From positions 1 through 46,203 of the forward strand of contig CAZGBU010000004.1 in assembly GCA_964523945.1 (NCBI GenBank): a stretch of 46,203 nucleotides of DNA. Direction: 5' to 3'. The position numbers and the translations under genes are program-made. The notes beneath the pieces are model-generated. The model worked only from the letters and a program-made list of their open reading frames with translations, was not told where the DNA came from and did not search any database. This DNA is from CAKTOF01 sp964523945 (lineage in GTDB: Bacteria; Bacillota; Clostridia; Oscillospirales; Oscillospiraceae). Positions 1 to 7,002 of the stretch are shown here, piece after piece; position 1 is the first letter of the stretch; the number at the start of each line of letters is the position of its first letter.

Positions 1-10
1 CTTTTCCTAG

Positions 11-39
11 TTGACATTATACTGCATTTCCGTCAAACT
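11..39 (+). promoter_or_regulatory. Possible promoter of the glpK operon
   Basis: A perfect -35 hexamer TTGACA lies at 11-16. At 17-bp spacing the -10 would be CAAACT (34-39), which is weak. TATAAA at 39-44 is a better -10 sequence, but its spacing is too long. The window edge cuts off anything further upstream. The position fits transcription of glpK, whose ribosome site is AGAAAGGAAG near 79-88. Confidence 0.35.
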
Positions 40-97
40 ATAAAGGAGAATTTGCAATTGGCGGCGCAAAAGCGTCTGTCAGAAAGGAAGAATTGGA

Positions 98-1606
98 ATG
101 GACGGCTATGTTCTCGCGCTCGACCAGGGCACGACCAGCTCGCGCGCAATCATCTTTGACCGCGCTGGTCAGATTGTTACAAAGGCACAGTATCCGCTCC
201 GGCAGATCTACCCGCGGCCCGGCTGGGTCGAACACGACCCGATGGAGATCCTGTCCACACAGCTTCTCGCCGCAGCCGAGGCATTTGAAAAAAGCGGCCT
301 GTCACCGACAGATATCGCCTGTATCGGCATCACCAATCAGCGCGAGACGACGGTCCTCTGGGAGAAAGAAACCGGCAGGCCGGTTTGCAATGCAATTGTC
401 TGGCAGTGCCGCCGAACGGCCGACATCTGCGCCCAGCTCGAGCGCGATGGGATGCGTGCATACATCCACGACCGCACCGGGCTGATCATCGACCCATATT
501 TCTCCGGGACGAAGATCAAGTGGCTGCTTAACCGCGACGCGGCGCTGCGCACGCGCGCAGCGCGCGGCGAAATCCTGTTCGGCACCGTCGACAGCTGGCT
601 CATCTGGAATTTAACAGGTGGACAGGTGCATGTGACCGACTATGCAAACGCCTCCCGCACGATGCTCTTCGACATCGACCGGAAGGACTGGGATGAAACG
701 ATCTGCCATGCGCTGGATATCCCGACGACAATGCTGCCGCGCCCTGTCGGTAACAGCGAACGCTACGGCGTTGTGGCGCACGGAGTGGGCGGACTCGCGC
801 CACTGGCCGGGATCCCGATCTGTGGCTCAGCCGGCGACCAGCAGGCCGCACTGTTCGGGCAGGCCTGCTTCGCGGCCGGGATGGCAAAAAACACCTATGG
901 CACTGGCTGCTTCACACTGATGAACATTGGCGATTCGAGCGTCCGTTCGCGCAATGGCCTGCTGACAACGGTGGGCTGGTCAATTAACGAACAGACGACC
1001 TATGTGCTCGAGGGCAGCGCATTCAACGCAGGGTCCGCCATCCAATGGCTGCGGGATGCGTGTGGCATCATCGGCACCGCGCATGAATGCGACCTGCTGG
1101 CTGAGGCAATTGAGGACAACCAGGGGGTCTATTTTGTTCCGGCGTTCACGGGCCTTGGTGCGCCATATTGGGACAGCAGCGCGCGCGGCAGCTTTTTCGG
1201 TCTGACGCGCGGCGCCGGCAAGGCGGCGCTGTGCCGGGCAGTGCTTGAGTCAATTGCCTATGAGGTGCGCGATTTGGTTGACACGATGAACCTTGATACC
1301 GGCGTACCGATCACGGAGCTGCGCGTGGACGGCGGCGCGTGTGTCAGCGATTTTATGATGCAGTTCCAGGCCGATCTGCTCGGCACCGCGGTCGATCGGC
1401 CGGAAAACGTTGAGACGACAGCGCTCGGCGCAGCCTATCTGGCTGGGCTTTGTGCCGGCGTGTGGAGCGGTATGGATGAACTCGCCCGGATCCATAAACC
1501 GGAGCGTATCTTCCAGCCGGCAATGGCGGAACAGACACGGCAGACACTCTACGCCCGCTGGAAAAAAGCAGTCGCACTCGCGCGCGCCTGGGGACAGGAC
1601 GGGTGA
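98..1606 (+). CDS. glpK: Glycerol kinase (FGGY family)
   Basis: This enzyme phosphorylates glycerol with ATP to glycerol 3-phosphate in the cytoplasm. The 502-residue length is typical. Visible landmarks are the N-terminal phosphate-binding stretch ALDQGTTSSRAIIFD, the GITNQRETT segment, the FGGY signature region around YFSGTKIKWLLN (about 134-145), GSAGDQQAALFGQ (about 244-256), and the second FGGY signature near GSFFGLTRGAGKAALCRAV. The ATG at 98 follows an AGAAAGGAAG ribosome site. In many Firmicutes a His in an HFYG-like segment just before the GDQQ motif is phosphorylated by HPr; here that segment reads AHGVGGLAPLAG, so this control may be absent (inference). No glpF or glpD lies beside it. 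The next gene starts 3 bp downstream, so the two are probably co-translated. Confidence 0.96.
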   Translation: MDGYVLALDQGTTSSRAIIFDRAGQIVTKAQYPLRQIYPRPGWVEHDPMEILSTQLLAAAEAFEKSGLSPTDIACIGITNQRETTVLWEKETGRPVCNAIVWQCRRTADICAQLERDGMRAYIHDRTGLIIDPYFSGTKIKWLLNRDAALRTRAARGEILFGTVDSWLIWNLTGGQVHVTDYANASRTMLFDIDRKDWDETICHALDIPTTMLPRPVGNSERYGVVAHGVGGLAPLAGIPICGSAGDQQAALFGQACFAAGMAKNTYGTGCFTLMNIGDSSVRSRNGLLTTVGWSINEQTTYVLEGSAFNAGSAIQWLRDACGIIGTAHECDLLAEAIEDNQGVYFVPAFTGLGAPYWDSSARGSFFGLTRGAGKAALCRAVLESIAYEVRDLVDTMNLDTGVPITELRVDGGACVSDFMMQFQADLLGTAVDRPENVETTALGAAYLAGLCAGVWSGMDELARIHKPERIFQPAMAEQTRQTLYARWKKAVALARAWGQDG

Positions 1607-1609
1607 TCG

Positions 1610-2716
1610 GTGTTGGTTCAGCTTGGATTTGGCTGCATGCGCCTGCCGCTGCTCAGCGAAACAGACGGTGAAGTCGATCTGGTGCAGTTCGCACAGATGG
1701 TCGACCAGTATCTGGCCGCAGGCTTCCGTTACTTTGACACGGCGCATGTGTACTTAAACGGCCGGAGCAAGACGGCGCTGCGCGAAGCGCTGGTACAGCG
1801 CTATCCGCGCGATGCATATTTTCTGACCAACAAGCTCTCCGGCAGCTGCTTTGACACAGAGGCGGACATCCGCCCGCTGTTTGAGGCGCAGTGCGCCGCC
1901 GTCGGCGTCGATTGGTTTGACTGCTATCTGATGCATTCACAGACAGCAGAGGTCTATCGGAAATTTCAGCGCTGCCGCGCCTATGAGACGGCCGCGGCGC
2001 TGAAAGCGGAAGGCCGGGTTCGCCATGTCGGCATCTCGTTCCACGACAAGCCCGCCGTGCTTGAACAGATTCTGACTGAGCACCCGGAGATCGAGGTGGT
2101 GCAGATCCAGTTCAACTATCTCGATTTTGACAACCCGAGCATTGAAAGCGGCGCAGTTTACGACGTCTGCCGCCGTTTTGAAAAGCCGGTTCTGGTGATG
2201 GAGCCTGTCAAGGGCGGCGGGCTGGCTAATCTGCCGCAGGCCGCGGCGGAAGTATTCTCCGGGCTGCATGGCGGCAGCCCGGCAAGCTACGCGCTGCGCT
2301 ACTGCGCCGGATTCGACGGCGTGGCTGTCGTCCTCAGCGGCATGAGCGATCTGACGCAGATGGCAGACAATCTCGCTACCATGCGCAATCCTGCGCCGCT
2401 TGACGCGCACGAGCGCGCTGCGATCGAGCGCGTGCGGGAAATCCTGAAGCAGCAGAATACCATCGCCTGCACTGCCTGCCGCTACTGTGTTGCCGGCTGC
2501 CCGCAGCACATTGCGATCCCCGACCTGTTCTCGTGCATGAACACAAAGCGGGTCTACCACGACTGGAACAGCGACTATTATTATGCGGTGCACACAAACG
2601 GGCGCGGCCGGGCGTCCGACTGCATTGGCTGCCGCCGCTGCGAGCGAATCTGCCCGCAGCATCTTCCGGTTTCATCGCTGCTGCGAGCGGTTGCCGAAGC
2701 CTTTGAAACAAATTGA
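1610..2716 (+). CDS. Aldo/keto reductase with C-terminal 2[4Fe-4S] ferredoxin domain
   Basis: A 368-residue cytoplasmic oxidoreductase. The N-terminal two thirds is an AKR TIM barrel with an intact catalytic set visible as D43 and Y48 (FDTAHVY), K75 (TNKLS) and H109 (LMHS). The C-terminal part carries two ferredoxin-type motifs, with cysteines at 287/290/293/297 and 338/341/344/348, each ending in CPQ. This architecture is common in anaerobic Firmicutes as predicted ferredoxin-coupled AKRs; the substrate is generally unknown. The start is GTG at 1610, 3 bp after the glpK stop; TTG at 1613 is an alternative. The glpK link suggests a reaction on a C3 aldehyde or ketone (glyceraldehyde, dihydroxyacetone or methylglyoxal), but that rests only on context. 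Confidence 0.9.
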   Translation: MLVQLGFGCMRLPLLSETDGEVDLVQFAQMVDQYLAAGFRYFDTAHVYLNGRSKTALREALVQRYPRDAYFLTNKLSGSCFDTEADIRPLFEAQCAAVGVDWFDCYLMHSQTAEVYRKFQRCRAYETAAALKAEGRVRHVGISFHDKPAVLEQILTEHPEIEVVQIQFNYLDFDNPSIESGAVYDVCRRFEKPVLVMEPVKGGGLANLPQAAAEVFSGLHGGSPASYALRYCAGFDGVAVVLSGMSDLTQMADNLATMRNPAPLDAHERAAIERVREILKQQNTIACTACRYCVAGCPQHIAIPDLFSCMNTKRVYHDWNSDYYYAVHTNGRGRASDCIGCRRCERICPQHLPVSSLLRAVAEAFETN

Positions 2717-2734
2717 GACGGAAACGGAGGGTGC

Positions 2735-3481
2735 ATGATGAAATGGGATTCCGCACTCTATGACAGCAAACACGATTACGTTGCAGCATATGGAGAGAGC
2801 CTGCTCTCCTATGTGCCGCACAATCCACGCCAGCGCATTCTGGATCTGGGCTGCGGCACCGGAACGCTGACCGCGCAGCTGGCTGCGCTGGGTGCCGAGG
2901 TGCTCGGCATCGACAGCGCGCCGACGATGATTGCGCAGGCGCAAAAGCAGTATCCGTCACTGCACTTTCAACTGTGCGACGCACTGGAGATGCCGTTTTG
3001 CGGCGAGTGGGACGTTGTGTTTTCCAATGCGGTCTTCCACTGGATCGGTGACCACGGTCAACTGCTGCGCGGCGTGCACCGCGCGCTGCGTCCCGGCGGG
3101 CTGCTGATCTGCGAATTCGGCGCGCACGGCAACATTGCAATGATCGAGGCCGCCTTTGCCAATGCGATGGCGCAGCATGGGGCCTCCTACCAGTCGGGTT
3201 TTCATTTTCCCACGGAGGCGCAGTTTGCTGCGGATCTGACCGGGACTGGTTTTGTAATCGATCAGATTCTGGCGTTTGATCGGCCAACGCAGCTTCGCGA
3301 TGGGCGGCAGGGGCTTGCAAATTTCATTCGGCAGTTCTATGCTTCGGCGCTCTCTCCGCTCCCGACGCATGTGCAGGAAGCCGTGCTGCGTGAGACGGAG
3401 CAGCTAGCGCAGCAGCTTTGGGACGGGACGTCCTGGGTCGCGGACTACCGGCGGCTCCGGGCCGTCGCGCACAGTGTCTGA
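2735..3481 (+). CDS. Class I SAM-dependent methyltransferase (trans-aconitate methyltransferase-like)
   Basis: A 248-residue cytoplasmic methyltransferase. Motif I reads LDLGCGTGTLTAQLA (about 36-50), followed by the acidic post-I segment LGIDSAP and the post-motif PGGLLICEFG. The overall look is that of the Tam/UbiE-like small-molecule methyltransferases, but the acceptor cannot be read from sequence. GGAGG at 2726-2730 can serve ATG 2735 or, with better spacing, the adjacent ATG 2738. It is the third and last gene of the glpK transcription unit, 18 bp after the AKR, and a strong terminator follows directly. Confidence 0.85.
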   Translation: MMKWDSALYDSKHDYVAAYGESLLSYVPHNPRQRILDLGCGTGTLTAQLAALGAEVLGIDSAPTMIAQAQKQYPSLHFQLCDALEMPFCGEWDVVFSNAVFHWIGDHGQLLRGVHRALRPGGLLICEFGAHGNIAMIEAAFANAMAQHGASYQSGFHFPTEAQFAADLTGTGFVIDQILAFDRPTQLRDGRQGLANFIRQFYASALSPLPTHVQEAVLRETEQLAQQLWDGTSWVADYRRLRAVAHSV

Positions 3482-3488
3482 CAAACAA

Positions 3489-3518
3489 AATCCCCTGAAC
3501 CATCCGGTTCAGGGGATT
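3489..3518. terminator. Bidirectional rho-independent terminator
   Basis: A perfect 13-bp stem (3489-3501 with 3506-3518) has a 4-nt loop ATCC and is flanked by A-rich and T-rich tracts on both sides. It sits between the convergent methyltransferase and metallo-hydrolase genes and can serve both. Confidence 0.9.
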
Positions 3519-3520
3519 GT

Positions 3521-4414
3521 TTATGTTCTCTGATACAGCATACGGCCGCCGTCGGCAAACTGACGCGCCAGATCCGCGTCAATGAGATAATCGACAAACG
3601 ACCGCAGATTTTGCTCAATCAGCCGCAGGCCGTACTCCGTCGAAGCGCTGCGGAAGCCAAGCAGCCGGATCACAGCGATCAGGAGCTGTTCAAGCGTCAT
3701 CGGATCGTCGAGCAGGCCCAGCACCTCCTCCGCCACGTCGAGATACAGCTGCGCATTGAGCCCAAGCAGCTCGCCAATTTCGTGCTCCACGCCGAAGTGT
3801 GCAAGCACATACCGCTCTGCCGTCTCGTGGCGCAGCCGCTCGCGCGTCTCAAAATCCGTCATGATGCTGAACGCATACGGCAGTTTCGCCCGCCCGCATT
3901 CCAGCCGGCTCATCAGTGCATCGGACAGGTAGAGCACCTGATCCGGTGTGCGCAGTGCGATCTGGCCAGGCGTATGTCCCGGCACCGAAACGATACCGAA
4001 CGGCACGCCGCAGATCACGGCCTCCTTCTGCTCCGGCTCAAGGCGCACATCCGCGCGCAGCAGCATAAAGGAAAACAGCTTGCGAACCTGTCCGACGGTA
4101 AACAGCGGGTACCACGCCTTCAGATTCTCTGCTGAGGCGACACAAGCCGCCTCAAATGACGGCATGATGAGCTTGGCCCCACGCGACTGATAATATCCGC
4201 ACAGCGCCATGTGATCCGGATGCGCATGCGTGCAGAATACTGCCGCGACGCGCAGCCCTGCATCTTCCAGCAGGCGCCGGATCGCCTGCTCATCCGCCCC
4301 GGGACAGCCGCCGTCGAGCAGAATCACCGTTTTCTCATCCACATGATAGTACGGCAGATCAGCGCCCTTTCCATCGAGATACCATGTATTGCCCAGAATT
4401 GCGTTGCGTTTCAC
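3521..4414 (-). CDS. Metallo-beta-lactamase-fold hydrolase
   Basis: A 297-residue MBL-fold protein. The metal motif THAHPDHM lies at residues 62-69, the second ligand histidine in VPGHTPGQ (about 144-151) and the bridging aspartate in YLSDAL (about 162-167). A helical C-terminal region of about 100 residues follows, as in glyoxalase-II-like or thioesterase-like MBL proteins; the substrate is unknown. The reading frame is open for 24 codons upstream, but the GTG at 4414 is chosen because AGAAAGGGG sits 6 nt before it and an MBL N-terminus follows. It diverges from the small gene at 4492 and shares a terminator with the methyltransferase. Confidence 0.85.
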   Translation of the reverse strand: MKRNAILGNTWYLDGKGADLPYYHVDEKTVILLDGGCPGADEQAIRRLLEDAGLRVAAVFCTHAHPDHMALCGYYQSRGAKLIMPSFEAACVASAENLKAWYPLFTVGQVRKLFSFMLLRADVRLEPEQKEAVICGVPFGIVSVPGHTPGQIALRTPDQVLYLSDALMSRLECGRAKLPYAFSIMTDFETRERLRHETAERYVLAHFGVEHEIGELLGLNAQLYLDVAEEVLGLLDDPMTLEQLLIAVIRLLGFRSASTEYGLRLIEQNLRSFVDYLIDADLARQFADGGRMLYQRT

Positions 4415-4491
4415 GGTGCAGCCCCTTTCTGTCCGGATTATGGGACAACGTTTGGAATAGGATGTGAGCAGAACGGAAGGAGGCATTCCAA

Positions 4492-4677
4492 ATGGATCCC
4501 ATTATTTTTATCAGTGATTATCTGCCGCCGCGTACGCCGGACGAGGCGGCAGATCACCGCCGCAGTGCGATTCGGTTCCGGCGCGAGTGCATTCTCACCG
4601 GCGTCGAAGCTGTTGTGACCGCCGCCATCGGCGTCTGCATGGTCATCTCCACTGCTGCGATGCTCTGCATCATGTGA
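4492..4677 (+). CDS. Small membrane protein, unknown function
   Basis: A 61-residue protein I do not recognise. The first 35 residues are polar and charged (DPIIFISDYLPPRTPDEAAD...), and the last 25 form one hydrophobic segment (VEAVVTAAIGVCMVISTAAMLCIM), so a single C-terminal membrane anchor is predicted. A strong AAGGAGG ribosome site at 4477-4483 lies 8 nt before the ATG, which is the main reason to believe it is real. Its last 8 bp overlap the 3' end of the convergent phosphoesterase gene. The small size and membrane tail are compatible with a sporulation or envelope accessory role, but nothing in the sequence proves that. Confidence 0.6.
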   Translation: MDPIIFISDYLPPRTPDEAADHRRSAIRFRRECILTGVEAVVTAAIGVCMVISTAAMLCIM

Positions 4678-5161
4678 GCGCGTTCCGCGGCGGATGCATC
4701 AACGCCTGCAGCCGGCAGGAAACAGTATCCACACCAAGTTCAATCACGCCGCAGCCTGCCCACCCAATGTCCGGGCATGGGCCGGGATTCAGCAGCCAAA
4801 GTCCGCCGGTCTGCTCACAAAGCGGCTGGTGCGTGTGACCAAACAACGCGATCTGCGCCCCGGCCTCCCGCGCGGCAAGGCTCAGACGCAGCAGTCCGTC
4901 CTTCACACCATAGCGGTGCCCGTGCGTCATAAACAGCGCCACGCCCGCATAGGATTGGATCAGCACCTCAGGGCGGTTGGTCGGCCCGTCACAATTGCCT
5001 TTCAGTGAAACAACCGGAATCTGCGGAAGTGCGCGAGCCAGCGCATTGGCATCCGGCACGCCGTCGCCCAGGTGGATCACCATATCCGGCTGCTCGGCAC
5101 GCACGGCGGCAAGCATCGTCTCATGACAGCCGTGCGTGTCGGAAAAAACAAGAAGCTTCAT
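4670..5161 (-). CDS. YfcE/MJ0936-type metallophosphoesterase
   Basis: A 163-residue calcineurin-like phosphodiesterase of the YfcE/MJ0936 family, with the usual length for that family. The metal-binding motifs are all present: FSDTHG (6-11), HLGDG, LKGNCD (the GNHD position carries Cys), MTHGH and FGHTHQP. Family members hydrolyse phosphodiester model substrates with Mn2+ or Ni2+; the physiological substrate is unknown. The ATG at 5161 follows AAAGGTGAG. In many Firmicutes this gene sits beside rdgB/rph, which are not seen here. It diverges from the three-gene cluster that starts at 5227. Confidence 0.9.
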   Translation of the reverse strand: MKLLVFSDTHGCHETMLAAVRAEQPDMVIHLGDGVPDANALARALPQIPVVSLKGNCDGPTNRPEVLIQSYAGVALFMTHGHRYGVKDGLLRLSLAAREAGAQIALFGHTHQPLCEQTGGLWLLNPGPCPDIGWAGCGVIELGVDTVSCRLQALMHPPRNALT

Positions 5162-5226
5162 CGTCTCACCTTTCTATCCGTTCCGGCATAAGCTGGACTA
5201 TCCGGGATGGGTTGGAGGTCTGTAGT

Positions 5227-5454
5227 ATGGAAGTCGGCGGATTTCAAATCAGCCAGGAGAACATCCAGAAAGTATTCGACACCAGCGAGGGCCGGCAGCT
5301 TCTGGCGCTGTTAAACCGGGACGGCGGTGCCGCGCTCCGGCGCGCGGCCGAGGCGCTCCAGCGCGGCGATCAGGCAGCGGCCGCAGCAGCGGTCGAGCCG
5401 CTGATGACGACGCCCGAGGCGCAGGAGCTGGTACGCAAACTCAATCAGAAGTAG
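5227..5454 (+). CDS. Small helical protein, first gene of a three-gene cluster of unknown function
   Basis: A 75-residue soluble, helix-rich protein beginning MEVGGFQISQENIQK. It contains an alanine-rich stretch (QAAAAAAVEPLM). I do not recognise a characterised family. The frame is open far upstream, but ATG 5227 is preceded by GGAGG (5214-5218) at 8-nt spacing and the upstream codons look non-coding. It is followed 11 bp later by the 130-residue gene, and then 6 bp later by a 115-residue gene, all on the same strand, so the three very likely act together. The motif TSEGRQLLALL resembles the opening of the next protein's helical region only loosely. Confidence 0.72.
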   Translation: MEVGGFQISQENIQKVFDTSEGRQLLALLNRDGGAALRRAAEALQRGDQAAAAAAVEPLMTTPEAQELVRKLNQK

Positions 5455-5465
5455 GAGGCGGCGCG

Positions 5466-5858
5466 ATGGACGGACTGGAAGACAAACTCTCGTCGTTCCT
5501 CAGCGATCCGTCCGCGATGGAGCAGATTCTGACCATGGCGCGCGCACTGGGGCTCGGCGACAGTGCTTCGTCCCAGCCGCGCGCGCCGGATGCCCAGCCG
5601 CCGCAGCCGGCGCATCCGACCGAGCCGGACGACAGGAGCACCGGCGCGCCGTTGGATGATCCGATGATCCGCTCCATTGTCGGTATCATGGCAGAGGCTG
5701 GCCGCGACAGCGGCCGACAGGCCGCTGTCTTTGACGCCCTGCGTCCGTTTGTACGGAGCGACCGTCGGGAGAAAATCGACCGTGCTGCGCAGATTGCGCG
5801 CCTGGCCCATATCGCCGGCACTGCGCTGAAAGCCTGGCAACGGAATGAGAAAGGGTGA
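5466..5858 (+). CDS. Small helical protein, second gene of the three-gene cluster
   Basis: A 130-residue predicted soluble protein. The N-terminus MDGLEDKLSSFLSDPSAMEQILTMA suggests two short amphipathic helices. A Pro/Ala-rich linker follows at about 37-62, then a helical C-terminal half ending in basic residues (KAWQRNEKG). There is no signal peptide, no membrane segment and no catalytic motif I recognise. The helix-linker-helix layout with a 'DPSAMEQI' segment gives the impression of a small scaffold or adaptor protein, but this is only an impression. A GGAGG-type site (GTAGGAGGCG) lies before ATG 5466, overlapping the stop of the preceding gene. Confidence 0.72.
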   Translation: MDGLEDKLSSFLSDPSAMEQILTMARALGLGDSASSQPRAPDAQPPQPAHPTEPDDRSTGAPLDDPMIRSIVGIMAEAGRDSGRQAAVFDALRPFVRSDRREKIDRAAQIARLAHIAGTALKAWQRNEKG

Positions 5859-5864
5859 TGGTCG

Positions 5865-6212
5865 ATGTACACCCGCTATATTCGCGGCGCGGACGGCATC
5901 TACCGCCGGCAGCTGGCCGACGACACACCACCACAGCCGCAGGAAAGACCAGAACCGGCGCCGCAGGAACGGCACGAACAACGCCGCGACCGTCCCGATC
6001 AGCAGCACGGGCCAAATCCCGCACCGCCGCAGCCGCCCGCGCATTCCGGGCCGGAGCAAAAACCGCCGGGCGGGGCGCTCAGCGTGCTCTTTTCCCGACA
6101 GTTTGCCGCCGACGATCTGCTTCTGGCGGCAATTGTGCTGCTTTTGCTGATCGACGGCGGCGAAGAAGACTGGATCGCGATCCTGGCTGCGCTTGCTTTT
6201 CTATTGTTCTGA
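5865..6212 (+). CDS. Proline-rich, C-terminally membrane-anchored small protein, third gene of the cluster
   Basis: A 115-residue protein with three parts: an N-terminus MYTRYIRGADGIYRRQ; a disordered Pro/Gln/Arg-rich middle (about 22-70); and a hydrophobic C-terminus with LLLAAIVLLLLIDGGEEDWIAILAALAFLLF, that is, two membrane-associated segments split by an acidic GGEEDW turn. I have an impression of similar short 'YTRYI...YRR...Pro-rich...hydrophobic tail' proteins in Clostridia, without an assigned function. ATG 5865 has GAGAAAGGG upstream. The 3' end overlaps the convergent minus-strand gene by 12 bp and no terminator is visible between them. Confidence 0.72.
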   Translation: MYTRYIRGADGIYRRQLADDTPPQPQERPEPAPQERHEQRRDRPDQQHGPNPAPPQPPAHSGPEQKPPGGALSVLFSRQFAADDLLLAAIVLLLLIDGGEEDWIAILAALAFLLF

Positions 6213-6980
6213 GGAAAACGGTGCCGTTCCATCCGGCAGCGTAAACGCTGACAGGAACATCTCGTCAGACGCCGCAGGCAGCTCGATCGCCGTCTCGCGC
6301 AGCTTGTAGATCAGCCGGCCGTCGCTGAGAGAATCGGCCCGGCAGAGGAGCCCCGTCGAGACGTCAATCCAATAGCTGTCGGCATAGCCGTTGTCTCCGG
6401 TGAGTTGCGCATAGACGCAGCTGCGTCCATCCAGATCGCTGAGCGATACATATCCTGCATCGGTAATCTGATCCGGCTCAGCAACAAGCAAATCCTCATA
6501 GGAGGGGATCCCCATCAGGTCGTCGAGCGTCGTATCGGAATCCAGGGGAAACGAGGTGACGACCGCGTCGTCCTGATACCACAGATATGCCGTCTGTCCG
6601 TCTGACAGGCAGCTTCGGATCGTCCCGCCCGTCGTCAGGTCAACGCGCATGACACCGCCGCTGACCCAGATCTCTGCCGTCCGGTCGGCGCTGCCGTCGG
6701 ACCAGGCGGTCGTCAGCGTCAGGGTCTGGTGGTAGGCCGCCGGACGGTCCAGCAGCGCAACTACATCGCGGACATTTTCTGTTGTGACCTGGAGAAACAG
6801 CCCCTCCTGCACACTGCCTGTATCGGACGGTGTGCCGGGCTGCGTTGGCTCTGGCAGCGTAATGCCCTGCTCGCCTGACGCGCGCATCAGCAGAAAATAT
6901 GCGCAGAGCAGCAGCCCGACCAGTACCGCAGCGGACACCAGCGCAATGACCAGTGTCCGCACACCGGATCGGTTCGCCAT
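6201..6980 (-). CDS. Membrane-anchored extracytoplasmic protein of unknown function
   Basis: A 259-residue protein with one N-terminal membrane helix (about 8-31), a Pro/Thr linker (about 38-53) and a beta-rich extracellular domain. Its pattern of EIWVSGGVMRVDLT, TAYLWYQDD and SYWIDVSTGLLCRAD is reminiscent of LolA/RseB-like beta-sheet lipid-binding folds; this is an inference from pattern, not a confirmed hit. There is no lipobox cysteine at the membrane helix end. The start at 6980 is chosen because AGGTGG lies 5 nt upstream. It is the last gene of the trpS-wecB transcription unit, 22 bp after wecB, so it may act at the envelope with the polysaccharide enzymes. Confidence 0.75.
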   Translation of the reverse strand: MANRSGVRTLVIALVSAAVLVGLLLCAYFLLMRASGEQGITLPEPTQPGTPSDTGSVQEGLFLQVTTENVRDVVALLDRPAAYHQTLTLTTAWSDGSADRTAEIWVSGGVMRVDLTTGGTIRSCLSDGQTAYLWYQDDAVVTSFPLDSDTTLDDLMGIPSYEDLLVAEPDQITDAGYVSLSDLDGRSCVYAQLTGDNGYADSYWIDVSTGLLCRADSLSDGRLIYKLRETAIELPAASDEMFLSAFTLPDGTAPFSSEQ

Positions 6981-7002
6981 TGATCCACCTCTTCTCAAGC
7001 CG

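Noticed and set aside
93..485. Plus-strand frame at the start of glpK in another frame
   Set aside because: Arg/Ser-rich shadow of glpK.
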